From Pseudomonas fluorescens NCIMB 11764 (GTDB taxonomy: Bacteria; Pseudomonadota; Gammaproteobacteria; Pseudomonadales; Pseudomonadaceae), in assembly GCF_000293885.2 (NCBI RefSeq), contig NZ_CP010945.1, forward strand, positions 62,001-126,000: a DNA stretch of 64,000 nucleotides. Reading direction: 5' to 3'. The position numbers and the translations under genes are program-made. Of this stretch, positions 31,364 through 40,456 are shown piece after piece (the stretch's first letter is position 1; each line of letters opens with the position of its first letter). The notes below the pieces were generated by a model that saw nothing but the letters and a program-made list of their open reading frames with translations, ran no database searches and was not told where the DNA came from.

Positions 31364-32332
31364 ATGCAACCCCAAGCTTTCTACCGCGCGGTGGCGGACG
31401 ATTTTAGCGCCGTCGACGGCATCATCAAGAAGCAGCTGACTTCCCGAGTGCCGCTGGTATCGAAAATCGGCGACTACATTACCTCGGCTGGCGGAAAACG
31501 CCTGCGTCCTTTATTAGTGCTGTTGTGTGGCAAGGCCCTTGGCCGCGAAGGCGACGACCTGCGTCTGCTGGCCGCGACCATCGAGTTCCTGCACACCGCC
31601 ACCCTGCTGCATGACGACGTGGTCGACATGTCCGGCATGCGCCGTGGCCGCTCGACCGCCAATGCCATGTGGGGCAACGCTCCGAGTGTGCTGGTGGGCG
31701 ACTTCCTGTATTCGCGTTCCTTCGAAATGATGGTCGAACTGGGCTCCATGCCGGTGATGAAAATCCTTTCGCAGGCCACGCGCATCATCGCCGAAGGCGA
31801 AGTGTTGCAGCTGTCGAAGGTCCGCGACGCCAGCACCACCGAAGAAACCTACATGGAAGTCATCCGCGGCAAGACCGCGATGCTCTTCGAAGCTTCGACC
31901 CACAGTGCTGCAGCCCTCTGCGAAGCCACTCCGGAACAGGCAGAAGCCCTGCGCACCTTTGGTGATCACCTGGGCGTGGCTTTCCAACTGGTGGACGACC
32001 TGCTGGACTACAAGGGCGATGCGGAAACCCTGGGCAAGAACGTCGGCGACGACCTGGCTGAAGGCAAGCCGACCCTGCCACTGATCTACACCATGCGCGA
32101 AGGTACGCCGGAACAGGCGGCACTGGTGCGAAAGGCGATTCAGAAAGGTGGCATCGAGGACCTCGAAAGCATCCGCGAGGCCGTTGAAGCGTCCGGTTCC
32201 CTTGAGTACACGGCGCAACTGGCCCGTGATTATGTGGCCCGTGCGATCAAATGCCTCGATGCGCTGCCTGCCAGCGAATACCGCGATGCATTGGTGGAAT
32301 TGAGCGAGTTCGCAGTAGCCCGCACACACTAA
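31364..32332 (+). CDS. ispB: Polyprenyl (octaprenyl/nonaprenyl) diphosphate synthase IspB (322 aa)
   Basis: Makes the isoprenoid side chain of ubiquinone from IPP and farnesyl diphosphate. The first Asp-rich motif is LLHDDVVD (substrate Mg site) and the second is QLVDDLLDYKGD; GGKRLRPLL and GKTAMLFEAS are further trans-prenyltransferase blocks. Pseudomonads make ubiquinone-9, so a nonaprenyl product is likely, but chain length was not read from sequence. The start has only a weak ribosome-binding site. Confidence 0.95.
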   Translation: MQPQAFYRAVADDFSAVDGIIKKQLTSRVPLVSKIGDYITSAGGKRLRPLLVLLCGKALGREGDDLRLLAATIEFLHTATLLHDDVVDMSGMRRGRSTANAMWGNAPSVLVGDFLYSRSFEMMVELGSMPVMKILSQATRIIAEGEVLQLSKVRDASTTEETYMEVIRGKTAMLFEASTHSAAALCEATPEQAEALRTFGDHLGVAFQLVDDLLDYKGDAETLGKNVGDDLAEGKPTLPLIYTMREGTPEQAALVRKAIQKGGIEDLESIREAVEASGSLEYTAQLARDYVARAIKCLDALPASEYRDALVELSEFAVARTH

Positions 32333-32342
32333 AAGCAAGATT

Positions 32343-32418
32343 AAAAGATCGCAGCCTTCGGCAGCTCCTACGGGCGGACACAAAACCCCGCAGGAGCTGC
32401 CGAGGGCTGCGATCTTTT
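32343..32418. repeat. REP-like inverted repeat after ispB
   Basis: AAAAGATCGCAGCC at 32343 pairs with GGCTGCGATCTTTT ending at 32418; inner arms GGCAGCTCCT and AGGAGCTGCC also pair. This is a different REP sequence class from the GAGCGAGCC type. It may also end ispB transcription. Confidence 0.75.
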
Positions 32419-32492
32419 GCTGTCAGCTCCCTCGCCCGAAAAAACCCTATATAATGTGCGCTTTTTAGCGATCCTGAATCCAAGGAGCTTTA

Positions 32493-32834
32493 GTGAGCAC
32501 GTTGCCACCCTGCCCGAAATGCAATTCCGAATACACTTACGAAGACGGCGCTCAGCTGATCTGCCCCGAGTGCGCCCACGAGTGGTCCGCCAGCGGCGAA
32601 ACTGAAGCAGCGTCCGATGACACCGTGAAAAAAGATTCCGTAGGCAACGTCCTGCAGGACGGTGACACCATCACCGTGATCAAGGACCTCAAGGTCAAAG
32701 GCACGTCGCTGGTGGTCAAGGTTGGCACCAAGGTCAAGAACATCCGCCTGTGCGATGGCGACCACGACATCGACTGCAAGATCGACGGCATCGGGCCGAT
32801 GAAGCTCAAATCCGAGTTCGTCAGAAAAGTCTGA
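32493..32834 (+). CDS. yjdM: YjdM (PhnA) family zinc-ribbon protein (113 aa)
   Basis: A small cytoplasmic protein. The N-terminal zinc ribbon is [12 protein letters not shown]...CPECAHEW. The C-terminal PhnA domain contains [14 protein letters not shown] and [20 protein letters not shown]. The family was named after the E. coli phn locus but has no role in phosphonate breakdown that can be read here; function is unknown. The start is GTG 32493 after an AAGGAGC site. Confidence 0.92.
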   Translation: MSTLPPCPKCNSEYTYEDGAQLICPECAHEWSASGETEAASDDTVKKDSVGNVLQDGDTITVIKDLKVKGTSLVVKVGTKVKNIRLCDGDHDIDCKIDGIGPMKLKSEFVRKV

Positions 32835-32982
32835 GCCGTCTGCAATCCATCCCGCGCCCTGCGTGGGATGGTGCTTCGCCCTCCTCCGCTTCGCCCAGCA
32901 ATCCCTGGCAATAGCCAAACGCCAGCCGTTTTGACCTTACGCAATCTTTACCCGGAAAAAACCGCAAACCGCCAATAGGTCC

Positions 32983-33014
32983 TTGCTATTTGACGAATAA
33001 GAATTATTCTCATT
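32983..33014 (+). promoter_or_regulatory. Promoter with overlapping Fur-box-like site
   Basis: TTGCTA (32983-32988), 16-bp spacer, TATTCT (33005-33010). The A+T-rich stretch 32994-33014 (GAATAAGAATTATTCTCATT) resembles the Fur 19-mer GATAATGATAATCATTATC and covers the -10 region, as for an iron-repressed promoter. Confidence 0.62.
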
Positions 33015-33040
33015 GGAACAACCCAATGGAGATGAGAACC

Positions 33041-33298
33041 ATGACTTATTTGATCGATGCCTGGCTGGACCGCCCACACCCATACCTCAGGATCCTGCAT
33101 CGGGAAACCGGGGAAGTCTGCGCGGTGCTTGAAGAGGAAGCCTTGAACGAGTTGCAGGATCAGGGTGATCTGGACGTCAACGGCCTGAGTTCCAGCGAGC
33201 CGGTGGTGCTCAAGGAACTGGTACGCAATCTGTTTCTGTTCTGCTATGCCCGGGCGTTGCGCCCGACCAGTGAGCTGCACAACAAGCTTGAAGTATGA
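33041..33298 (+). CDS. Small conserved Pseudomonas protein, probably iron-regulated (85 aa)
   Basis: The sequence starts MTYLIDAWLDRPHPYLRIL; it is acidic, soluble and without a signal peptide. I recognise it as the orthologue of PAO1 PA4570, reported among iron-starvation genes. The start at 33041 follows GGAGATGAG; in-frame ATG at 33026 is less well placed. No domain of known function is seen. The Fur-like site above supports iron control here. Confidence 0.8.
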   Translation: MTYLIDAWLDRPHPYLRILHRETGEVCAVLEEEALNELQDQGDLDVNGLSSSEPVVLKELVRNLFLFCYARALRPTSELHNKLEV

Positions 33299-33314
33299 AT
33301 AGCGCCGTAAAAAC

Positions 33315-33398
33315 TGTGGGGCCAGCCTGCTGGCGAGGGTATCAACGCGGTCTTGAAGAAACCCGGTCGCTCCCATCGCCAGCAGGCTGGCTCCCACA
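33315..33398. repeat. REPIN, GCCAGC class
   Basis: TGTGGGGCCAGCCTGCTGGCGA at 33315 is mirrored by TCGCCAGCAGGCTGGCTCCCACA ending at 33398, around a 38-bp core. It lies between the iron gene and fklB. Confidence 0.85.
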
Positions 33399-33426
33399 TT
33401 AGACCGTCATGGTGACAGCCCAGACC

Positions 33427-34044
33427 TTACAGAACGTCGAGCAGCTCGACGTCGAAGACCAGTACGCTGTGCGGCGGAATGCTGCCAACGCCTTGAGCGC
33501 CGTAAGCCAGTTCGCTCGGCACGTACAGGCGCCATTTGCTGCCGGCGTTCATCAGTTGCAGGGCTTCGGTCCAGCCAGCGATCACGCCGCCAACCGGAAA
33601 CTCTGCTGGCTGACCACGATCGTAGGAGCTGTCGAACACAGTGCCGTCGATCAGAGTGCCGTGGTAGTGAGTACGCACGGTGTCTTCACGGGATGGCTTG
33701 GCGCCTTCGCCGGCAGTCAGCACTTCGAATTGCAGACCGGAAGCCAGGGTAGTGATGCCATCGCGCTTGGCGTTTTCAGCCAGGAATGCCAGGCCTTCGC
33801 CAGCAGCCGCTTCAGCTTTGGCAGCCGCTTCGGCTTGCATGATTTCGCGAATAACCTTGAAGCTCGCGGACATTTCTTCCTGACCCACACGGCTTGGCTT
33901 GCCGGCGAACGCGTCAGTCAGGCCTGCGAGGATCGCGTCCAGGCTAACGCCCGGCGGCGGGTTGTCGCGCAGTTGGTCGCCCAGCTGACGGCCAATACCG
34001 TAGCTGACGCGGGTTTCGTCGGTGGACAGATTTACTTCGGACAT
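33427..34044 (-). CDS. fklB: FKBP-type peptidyl-prolyl isomerase FklB (205 aa)
   Basis: An FkpA/FklB-type isomerase. The N-terminal helical dimerisation region (about 1-90) contains YGIGRQLGDQLRDN and a long Ala/Glu/Lys helix (MQAEAAAKAEAAAGEG). The C-terminal FKBP domain has VRTHYHGTLIDGTVFDSS, GWTEALQLM and ELAYGAQGVGSIPPHSVLVF. No signal peptide is visible with start MSEVNL (34044), which suggests a cytoplasmic FklB rather than periplasmic FkpA. Length is normal. Confidence 0.94.
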   Translation of the reverse strand: MSEVNLSTDETRVSYGIGRQLGDQLRDNPPPGVSLDAILAGLTDAFAGKPSRVGQEEMSASFKVIREIMQAEAAAKAEAAAGEGLAFLAENAKRDGITTLASGLQFEVLTAGEGAKPSREDTVRTHYHGTLIDGTVFDSSYDRGQPAEFPVGGVIAGWTEALQLMNAGSKWRLYVPSELAYGAQGVGSIPPHSVLVFDVELLDVL

Positions 34045-34165
34045 GACACTGCTCCGCTGTGCGGACGGCCCTGGAACTTGCCGTGCGTGCACAGCGCGTC
34101 CCGGAGCGCCCGGAACCAAAAGGGCCAGCAGACTAGCACAGATGTCGCTGCGCTGATGAGGGCTG

Positions 34166-34477
34166 TCAGCGCAGCCCTGTTGTACGGAAAGAGATCGGCA
34201 CCTTCAGACTTTCTCCAGCACTGCCGCCCAGACCGCACATTTCGTCATGAACCGAGGTATGCACCAGGTTGAACGGCAAGCTGGGGCAGGCATGGAGTAT
34301 TTCGCGTGCATGCTCGACCGAGCGCAGGTGAAACATCTGGCCGCGGGCGTCGCTCAAGGGGTACGCCGCGCCATGCATGCGCGCTTCCAGCAGGTAGATT
34401 CCACCTTCCATGGAGATCAGGTTCAACTCATCGACCTTCCCGGCGATGGCATAAGCATTCAGCTCTTGCAGGTTCAT
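34166..34477 (-). CDS. DUF6482-type small protein (103 aa)
   Basis: A soluble protein beginning MNLQELNAYAIAGKVDELNLIS. I associate it with the uncharacterised DUF6482 family found next to yqhA-type genes in Pseudomonas (PAO1 PA4573 region). No catalytic motif, signal peptide or membrane segment is apparent. It has a GTGAGGTGCG ribosome-binding site. Function unknown. Confidence 0.75.
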   Translation of the reverse strand: MNLQELNAYAIAGKVDELNLISMEGGIYLLEARMHGAAYPLSDARGQMFHLRSVEHAREILHACPSLPFNLVHTSVHDEMCGLGGSAGESLKVPISFRTTGLR

Positions 34478-34554
34478 GAACGCACCTCACACAGTGGCGA
34501 GCCAACATCCTTACAGGGATAGGCCTCACTGCATCAAAGCACAAGCCACAAACG

Positions 34555-34590
34555 ACACCGCCCGTCTGTTTCGCAACGGACGGGCGGTGT
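34555..34590 (-). terminator. Probable terminator of the YqhA-type gene
   Basis: A perfect 12-bp stem (ACACCGCCCGTC/GACGGGCGGTGT) 22 bp after the stop. The following T-run on the minus strand is short and broken, so termination may be partial. Confidence 0.5.
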
Positions 34591-34612
34591 AAAAAAGGCA
34601 AAAACGCAGCAA

Positions 34613-35101
34613 TCAGTGCTTGGTCAGCTTATCCAGATAACCCATGGCAAAGGCCGACACCACGAAAGTCATGTGAATGATCACGTACCACTTCAAATGC
34701 TCGGGATCGACGTTTTTGGCGTCCATGAAGATCCGCAACAGATGGATCGATGAAATCGCCACGATGGACGCCGCGACCTTCATCTTCAACGAAGACGAAT
34801 CCATGGTGCCCAGCCAGTTGAGTTTTTCCTTGCTGTCGTCGATATCCAGTTGAGAGACGAAGTTCTCGTAACCGGAAATCATCACCATCACCAGCAAACC
34901 GCCCACCAGTGCCATGTCGATCAACGACAGCAGCACCAGGATCAGGTCCGACTCAGCCATCGAGAACACGTTGGGAATGACGTGGAAGACTTCCTGGAAG
35001 AATTTCAGCGCCAGTGCCAGCAGACCGAGGGACAGGCCGAAGTAGATCGGCGCCAACAGCCAGCGGGAGGCGTACATTGCATTTTCGATAAAGCGTTCCA
35101 T
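34613..35101 (-). CDS. YqhA/UPF0114 family inner-membrane protein (162 aa)
   Basis: A TIGR00645-type membrane protein with about four helices (15-35, 55-75, 110-128, 135-155). The family blocks are [20 protein letters not shown] and [20 protein letters not shown]. Function is not known for the family. It is divergent from the lipoprotein gene at 35261 and 135 bp from the DUF6482 gene on the same strand. Confidence 0.9.
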   Translation of the reverse strand: MERFIENAMYASRWLLAPIYFGLSLGLLALALKFFQEVFHVIPNVFSMAESDLILVLLSLIDMALVGGLLVMVMISGYENFVSQLDIDDSKEKLNWLGTMDSSSLKMKVAASIVAISSIHLLRIFMDAKNVDPEHLKWYVIIHMTFVVSAFAMGYLDKLTKH

Positions 35102-35260
35102 TGAATCTCACATGTGGACTGGAAATGGCCGCGAGTATACCAGCCACCTGTTACAGCCAGAAACCATCGGGAAATCCGCCACCTGCACGTGTGTCACAAG
35201 GTTTTTCTGCTAGTGTCCAAACCATTGACAGCTCAGCGACAGCGGACAGGAAGACGGGAA

Positions 35261-37090
35261 ATGGGTGTGCGATTGCCTTTGATGAGCGCCGGGGTTTGCC
35301 TGGCCGTGCTGATGAGCGGCTGCTCGCCCAGCGATGACAAACGCCAGGTCAGCCTCGAGGAAAAAACCGCGCAGTTCGAGAAGGCCCTGGATGCCATTCA
35401 GGACCCGAAACTCAAGGATATCGTGGCCGAACTGGGTGGTTCGCTGCTGTTGCTCGAGCGCGCACAACTCAAACTGGACAGCAAACCCGTGGTCACCGAG
35501 TACGGTGAAGACGTCCTTGCGGTGCTCAAGCACTATCCCACGCCCCAGGCGCTGGTCGACACGTACATCAACGGCCTGATCGTGTTGCACAAGGACTCCA
35601 GCTCCGACTACCTGACCGACCTGCAGCCAGTGTTCCCCTTCAACTTCGACATTCCGGCCGCGTTTCTCTTTCCCCATGGCCTGGAATGGCAGTCGGTGAC
35701 CCTGAGCAACAAACGCGTGATCGCGTTCCAGCCGGAATGGTCGGAAACCGACCCCGGCATTCAGCTAAGCCCGTCGAGCTCCAACCTGACCAACCCCGAT
35801 GACCTGACAGTGACTTATCCGTTCATCGATGGCCTTGACGTCGACAACAAGCACCAACCGCAGCCGGTCAGCCTGCAAGGCAAAGTGGAGGTCATCGCAC
35901 CCCGCAGGCTTTATAGCTTCGACCTGACAAAAAAGGACGTGGGCCAGACCCGCACCAACGACAACCTCAGCGTCACCTTGCTTAAACTGACAAACAACTA
36001 CGCCGAGATCGAATTCAACAACAGCGCACCGCTGGCGCCCGAGGTGGGCGGAACGCCGCTCAACCCGCTGATCGTCCAGGCCAAAGACACCACCGGGCAA
36101 TTTCTTTCGCGCGCCGGCTCTATCAACGAAACCGCCGCGCAAATTGCCTTTTTTCAACAACAGCTCGCAAAAATGCAGCAACAAAAGGCCTGGAGCGAAA
36201 CGTTCGAAAAACAACTCTATGAAGAGCAACGCGCTTTTGAAAAGCAGCAAAAAAACCATTACTCCAAGGTGTACTTCAACGGGCCGATCGAGACCCTTGA
36301 AGTCAGCCTGCTCGACTTCTCGGCGGTCACGGTCACACGCAAGGACCTGGACCTGCCAGTCCGTCGCTTCGACCAGCACACCACCGATAAAACCATCCAG
36401 CCACTGACCTTGCCGGTGGTGGTGTACGACGATCAGGCCCCGACCTGGCTCAAAGGTGCGACGCTGACTGAGGAACAACTGAAAAAGAGCGTCAGCATCC
36501 GTCAAGCGGTGGAAGATCCTAGCGCGGCGCGCATCGAATTCGACCACGCCCGAAGTTTCAACGATGAATTGCTGGGGACGTCCTTCAACCCCGGGGACAG
36601 CCCGGTCAGCTTCTTTACCGAGGACAGCAGCGGTCAACGCGATGAGCCGATCGAGTTACCGCCGGAGGCGTTTCAGATCGATCCTCTTCGCGGCATCATC
36701 ACCTACGATCTGAACCTGTTTGCGCAAACGCCGGCCTACGCGGTGGGCTCCATGCCGCTGTTCCTGGCGACGGTCGACAAGCAGACACTCGATGCCCACC
36801 AACTGCCCAAAGGCCTGGAATTGAAAGGCAATGCGCTGGTGGTTGATCTGAAGCTGTTTCCCGCCCAGGACTGGCGCTTTTTCGCCAGGGACGATAGCGG
36901 TCACTATCTCAAGGAGATTCTTTCGGTCATTCACGACGCGAGCGCAGAAGGCCCGGCGTTATTCGGTGTGCATTACTTCTATGGCCAGCCCACTCATCTG
37001 GAAACCTATCAGCGAACCGACCTCACCACCGTGCAATACGGCTTCGAGGTCAAGCTCGACAAGGCTGACACGTCCAGCCTTGCCCAATAG
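35261..37090 (+). CDS. Large orphan lipoprotein with a Gln-rich helical segment (609 aa)
   Basis: The start ATG 35261 follows GGAAGACGGGAA and gives a signal peptide with lipobox LMSGC (Cys21); the longer frame to 35114 has no ribosome-binding site. The body shows a helical region (about 28-75), beta-rich parts and a charged coiled-coil-like segment at about 295-330 (FFQQQLAKMQQQKAWSE and EEQRAFEKQQKN). Apart from Cys13 in the signal and Cys21 I see no cysteines. I do not recognise a domain. Its neighbours are a YqhA-type gene (divergent) and a small conserved gene (convergent, 5 bp). The residue after Cys is Ser, consistent with outer-membrane sorting. Confidence 0.85.
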   Translation: MGVRLPLMSAGVCLAVLMSGCSPSDDKRQVSLEEKTAQFEKALDAIQDPKLKDIVAELGGSLLLLERAQLKLDSKPVVTEYGEDVLAVLKHYPTPQALVDTYINGLIVLHKDSSSDYLTDLQPVFPFNFDIPAAFLFPHGLEWQSVTLSNKRVIAFQPEWSETDPGIQLSPSSSNLTNPDDLTVTYPFIDGLDVDNKHQPQPVSLQGKVEVIAPRRLYSFDLTKKDVGQTRTNDNLSVTLLKLTNNYAEIEFNNSAPLAPEVGGTPLNPLIVQAKDTTGQFLSRAGSINETAAQIAFFQQQLAKMQQQKAWSETFEKQLYEEQRAFEKQQKNHYSKVYFNGPIETLEVSLLDFSAVTVTRKDLDLPVRRFDQHTTDKTIQPLTLPVVVYDDQAPTWLKGATLTEEQLKKSVSIRQAVEDPSAARIEFDHARSFNDELLGTSFNPGDSPVSFFTEDSSGQRDEPIELPPEAFQIDPLRGIITYDLNLFAQTPAYAVGSMPLFLATVDKQTLDAHQLPKGLELKGNALVVDLKLFPAQDWRFFARDDSGHYLKEILSVIHDASAEGPALFGVHYFYGQPTHLETYQRTDLTTVQYGFEVKLDKADTSSLAQ

Positions 37091-37095
37091 CCTTC

Positions 37096-37437
37096 TCAAT
37101 GGTCGGGGCGAAACTCGAAGCCGCCCAGGTTGCGGCAACGGCCACCATTGATTTCCCGCAGCTGGGCTTGCAGGTGCAGGCACCAGATTTGTGGATCGTC
37201 GGCCAGTTCGTAGCCGTGCAGGGTCAGGCTTTCAACAATGGTGTCGAGGATTGATTCAGCCACGAAAGGGCCATGAAACGGGCCCTGGGCCTTGATGGCT
37301 GACGGTTGTTCGCCGGCCATTCCGGCGGCAAACAGCAAGGTCCACATGCCCGTATCGCCAGCCAATGGCTTGATGGCGCATTCGATACGGGTCACAAGAC
37401 CCAGGCATTGACGGGTGAGGCAGAGGTTGCGCGACAT
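37096..37437 (-). CDS. Conserved Pseudomonas hypothetical protein, PA4575-like (113 aa)
   Basis: A soluble protein beginning MSRNLCLTRQCLGLVTRIECAI. I recall a close relative in P. aeruginosa next to the Lon-like protease gene. The ribosome-binding site is GAGGGTCG. There are five cysteines (residues 6, 11, 20, 85 and 100) but no clear zinc motif. Function unknown. Confidence 0.78.
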   Translation of the reverse strand: MSRNLCLTRQCLGLVTRIECAIKPLAGDTGMWTLLFAAGMAGEQPSAIKAQGPFHGPFVAESILDTIVESLTLHGYELADDPQIWCLHLQAQLREINGGRCRNLGGFEFRPDH

Positions 37438-37741
37438 GGCGGCGACCCTCGTTAGATCCGGTATTCAGCCCCCACGGGAGAGCTGTCTCGATCCAGTGAT
37501 TACTGTCGATATCCTTGAGCTCAGAATAGAAGAAAAGTCTGACCAGCACGTCAACTGAGACCAGAAGGCGCCGAATGGTCATTGTGTGAATATTGACGTC
37601 AGAGTGATGGCACTTTTTCAGGTCGACCCGAATACAAATGTGGGAGCGAGCCTGCTCGCGATTGCGGACTGACACTCAACATCTTCGTTGAATGTGAAGC
37701 CCTCATCGCGAGCAGGCTCGCTCCCACAGTTTTGTTGCGCG
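37438..37741. other. Intergenic region with REPIN, no gene
   Basis: A 300-bp gap between the PA4575-like gene and the Lon-like protease gene, both on the minus strand. Only the REPIN at 37639-37728 stands out. It lies within 15 bp of the protease stop and may end that transcript. Confidence 0.6.
37639..37728. repeat. REPIN, GAGCGAGCC class
   Basis: TGTGGGAGCGAGCCTGCTCGCGAT at 37639 and ATCGCGAGCAGGCTCGCTCCCACA ending at 37728 form a near-perfect long hairpin. The arms match those of the element at 27254. Confidence 0.9.
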
Positions 37742-40180
37742 TCAGGCCGGCTTGGCTTCGACCAAGGCTTCCTGCGCAGCTTCTTTCTCGGCCTCTTTCA
37801 GGTCTTCTTCGCTGATCATTTCCGCGATCACCCGCAAGCGCTCCACCACCCGCGCATTCACACTGCCCTCAGGGAATTCGCCATTTTCATCCGGCGCACC
37901 GGCAGGCTCGCCCACCAACAGGCTCAGCGCTTCGTCAGCCTGGCGCACTGCGTAAACGTGGAATTGACCTGCGCGCACGGCTGCCAATACCTTCTCATCG
38001 AGCATCAGCGTCGCCACGTTGGCGTGGGGAATGATCGCCCCCTGCTCGCCGGTCAGCCCGCGGGCTTCGCAGAGACGGAAGAAGCCTTCGATCTTCTCGT
38101 TGACCCCGCCTACCGCCTGCACTTCACCGAACTGGTTGATCGAACCGGTGATGGCAAAGCACTGCTTGAGCGGCGTTTTCGACAAGGCCGAGATCAACGT
38201 GCACGCCTCACCCAGCGACGCACTGTCGCCATCGACGTAACCATAGGACTGCTCCAGCGCGATACTCGCGGAAATCGCCAGCGGGAATTCCTGGGCGTAA
38301 CGGCTGCCCAGATACCCGGTGAGGATCATCACGCCTTTGGAGTGAATCGGCTGGCCGAGATTGACTTCGCGTTCGATGTCGACAATGCCGCTGCCGCCCG
38401 GATAGACCGTGGCGGAAATCCGTGCCGGCACACCGAACGCCGAGTCACCGACCTCCAGCACCGTCAGCCCGTTGCACTTGCCGACTGCCGCGCCATCGGT
38501 GTCGATCAGGATGATCCCGGCCAGCATGTCATCGAGAATCCGCGCCGAAACACGCCCGGTGCGGGTGGCCTTGGCTTTAAGCGCACGCTCGATGTGCCCG
38601 GCGTCGGTCATTTCGTCGCCCGCCAGATGACGAATGAAATCCGCCTCGCTGACCAGTTGGAACAGATCGCCGATCCGCGCCGACAAACGCCCCTGATGCT
38701 CGGCCAGACGCGCGCTGTACGTCGCCAGACGCGCCACCGCGTCGGCGGTCAGCGGCGCCATGCCTTCTTCGGAGGTGCGGGTTTTCAGTAGCTGGGCGAA
38801 CTGTTCCAGGCTCTCGTCGACCATCGGGATGTCTTCGTCGAAATCCACCAGGACGCGGAACATCTCCTGGAAGTCCGGATCAAGGTCTTGCAGCGTGTAG
38901 TACAGCTGTCGGGCACCGATGATGACGACTTTGACCTGCAACGGAATGTGCTGCGGTGTCAGGGTCACGGTGGCCAGGCGGCCCAACTCGCCCAACGGCG
39001 ATTCCATTTTCAGCTTGCGCGATTGCAGGGCGCGCTTGAGCGCATCCCACACAAACGGTTCGCTGAGCATTTTTTCCGCTTCGAGGATCAGAAAGCCGCC
39101 GTTGGCACGGTGCAGCGCGCCCGGGCGCAGTTGACGATACGTCGTGTAGAGCGCGCCCTGATCGGTGCTGTATTCGATGCGGCCAAACAGGTTTTCGTAA
39201 GTCGGGTGCGGTTCGAACACCACCGGCGCACCGCCGCTGGCCGAATGACCGACCATCAGGCTCGGCGCGTATTGCTCTTCCAGCATCTTGCGGGCAACGG
39301 CGTCGGCTTTGCTGTCGTCCACCAGTTGCTCGACCACGGTTTTCAGCAGATAGACCTGCATCGCTTGCAGGTAACCGCACACCGCCGCGTTCTCGGCGTA
39401 TTTCTCCGACAGCGGCGACAACAACGGTTGCAAGGCCAGGGTGATGGTTTCTTCGTTGAGGTGGCGCAGTTGATTGCTCGACTCGCGCTTCCATTGCGGC
39501 AGGCTGGCGAGCTCTTCGTTCAGGCGCTCCTCCAGACCGGAAATGTCATCGTGAAAACGCTCGCGATCGGCTTCCGGCAACTGGGCGAATTCCGCTTCAT
39601 CCAATGCCTTGCCTTCGCTCATCGGGGTAAACGCGATGTTGCTGGCATCGCGGTAAAGCGCGACTTCTTTCTCCAGCGCCAGGCGTTCGATGATGTCCAG
39701 CGCCTTGTCGTAGCGCTGGTTGAAAGCGCGGTCGATGGCGCTTTTCTTCTGCTGGTAGGACGGGTGTTCGAATACGGCCGGAAACGTCGCCAGCAGGTTG
39801 TCGATCAGCGCGTTGATATCACCGATGAACGCGCCAGCGGTGCCCGAGGGCAATTCCAGGGCGCGGGGTTCACGGGGCTCATCGAAGTTGTTGACGTAGA
39901 CCCAGTCCGCCGGGGTCTGCAGGCGTTTGCCTTCGGCCTTCAGGTAGCGTTTGACGAACGAAAACCGGCCGGTGCCAGGCTCGCCCATGACGAAGACGTT
40001 GTAACCGGGGCGTGGCATGGCCACACCGAACTGCAAGGCTTCGACCGCACGTTCCTGGCCAAGCACACCGCGGAAAGGCTCCAGATCATTGGTGGTAGAG
40101 AAGCTGAACTGTTCAGCGGAAAACGGACGGGTCAGCGCTTCGGGCGCTAGACGCAAGCTGGCAGCAACAGGATCAGGCAT
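37742..40180 (-). CDS. Lon-family (S16) ATP-dependent protease (812 aa)
   Basis: A LonB/YcbZ-like AAA protease, here the orthologue of PAO1 PA4576 by context; the paralogue AsrA (PA0779) acts in aminoglycoside stress. The order is an N-terminal domain, an AAA core and a C-terminal S16 domain. The catalytic Ser is in YVDGDSASLGEACTLIS and the Lys in VGGVNEKIEGFF. The N-terminal nucleotide site reads MGEPGTGRFSF, with Arg-Phe where a Walker A has Lys-Ser/Thr. An inserted helical region (about 130-260) is rich in Glu/Leu. It carries a C-terminal acidic helix (MISEEDLKEAEKEAAQ). Confidence 0.9.
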   Translation of the reverse strand: MPDPVAASLRLAPEALTRPFSAEQFSFSTTNDLEPFRGVLGQERAVEALQFGVAMPRPGYNVFVMGEPGTGRFSFVKRYLKAEGKRLQTPADWVYVNNFDEPREPRALELPSGTAGAFIGDINALIDNLLATFPAVFEHPSYQQKKSAIDRAFNQRYDKALDIIERLALEKEVALYRDASNIAFTPMSEGKALDEAEFAQLPEADRERFHDDISGLEERLNEELASLPQWKRESSNQLRHLNEETITLALQPLLSPLSEKYAENAAVCGYLQAMQVYLLKTVVEQLVDDSKADAVARKMLEEQYAPSLMVGHSASGGAPVVFEPHPTYENLFGRIEYSTDQGALYTTYRQLRPGALHRANGGFLILEAEKMLSEPFVWDALKRALQSRKLKMESPLGELGRLATVTLTPQHIPLQVKVVIIGARQLYYTLQDLDPDFQEMFRVLVDFDEDIPMVDESLEQFAQLLKTRTSEEGMAPLTADAVARLATYSARLAEHQGRLSARIGDLFQLVSEADFIRHLAGDEMTDAGHIERALKAKATRTGRVSARILDDMLAGIILIDTDGAAVGKCNGLTVLEVGDSAFGVPARISATVYPGGSGIVDIEREVNLGQPIHSKGVMILTGYLGSRYAQEFPLAISASIALEQSYGYVDGDSASLGEACTLISALSKTPLKQCFAITGSINQFGEVQAVGGVNEKIEGFFRLCEARGLTGEQGAIIPHANVATLMLDEKVLAAVRAGQFHVYAVRQADEALSLLVGEPAGAPDENGEFPEGSVNARVVERLRVIAEMISEEDLKEAEKEAAQEALVEAKPA

Positions 40181-40456
40181 CGGGCTTCCTTACATCAGGC
40201 GGGGCAGATAGCGGCATTCTGGCGCTGCCCGTACCCCACTGGCAAGGCGCGCCTTTAGCCAAAGCATAGCTAAACTGCTATCCCCAGGCGGACCGGGTCT
40301 AAATCAACGTTTTCAACGAATATTTCGCAAAATGTCACGGAACCCTTGGAACGTGCCTAAACTCCAAACTGCGCGGCTGGAACAATAACCGGCCCACTGG
40401 CGCCAGATCGGGCCAGACCCCTTGTCCATTGGTATGCACATAAAGAGAACAAAGCT

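Noticed and set aside
38888..40150. 420-codon plus-strand open frame opposite the Lon-like protease gene
   Set aside because: Antisense shadow of a gene with clear domains.
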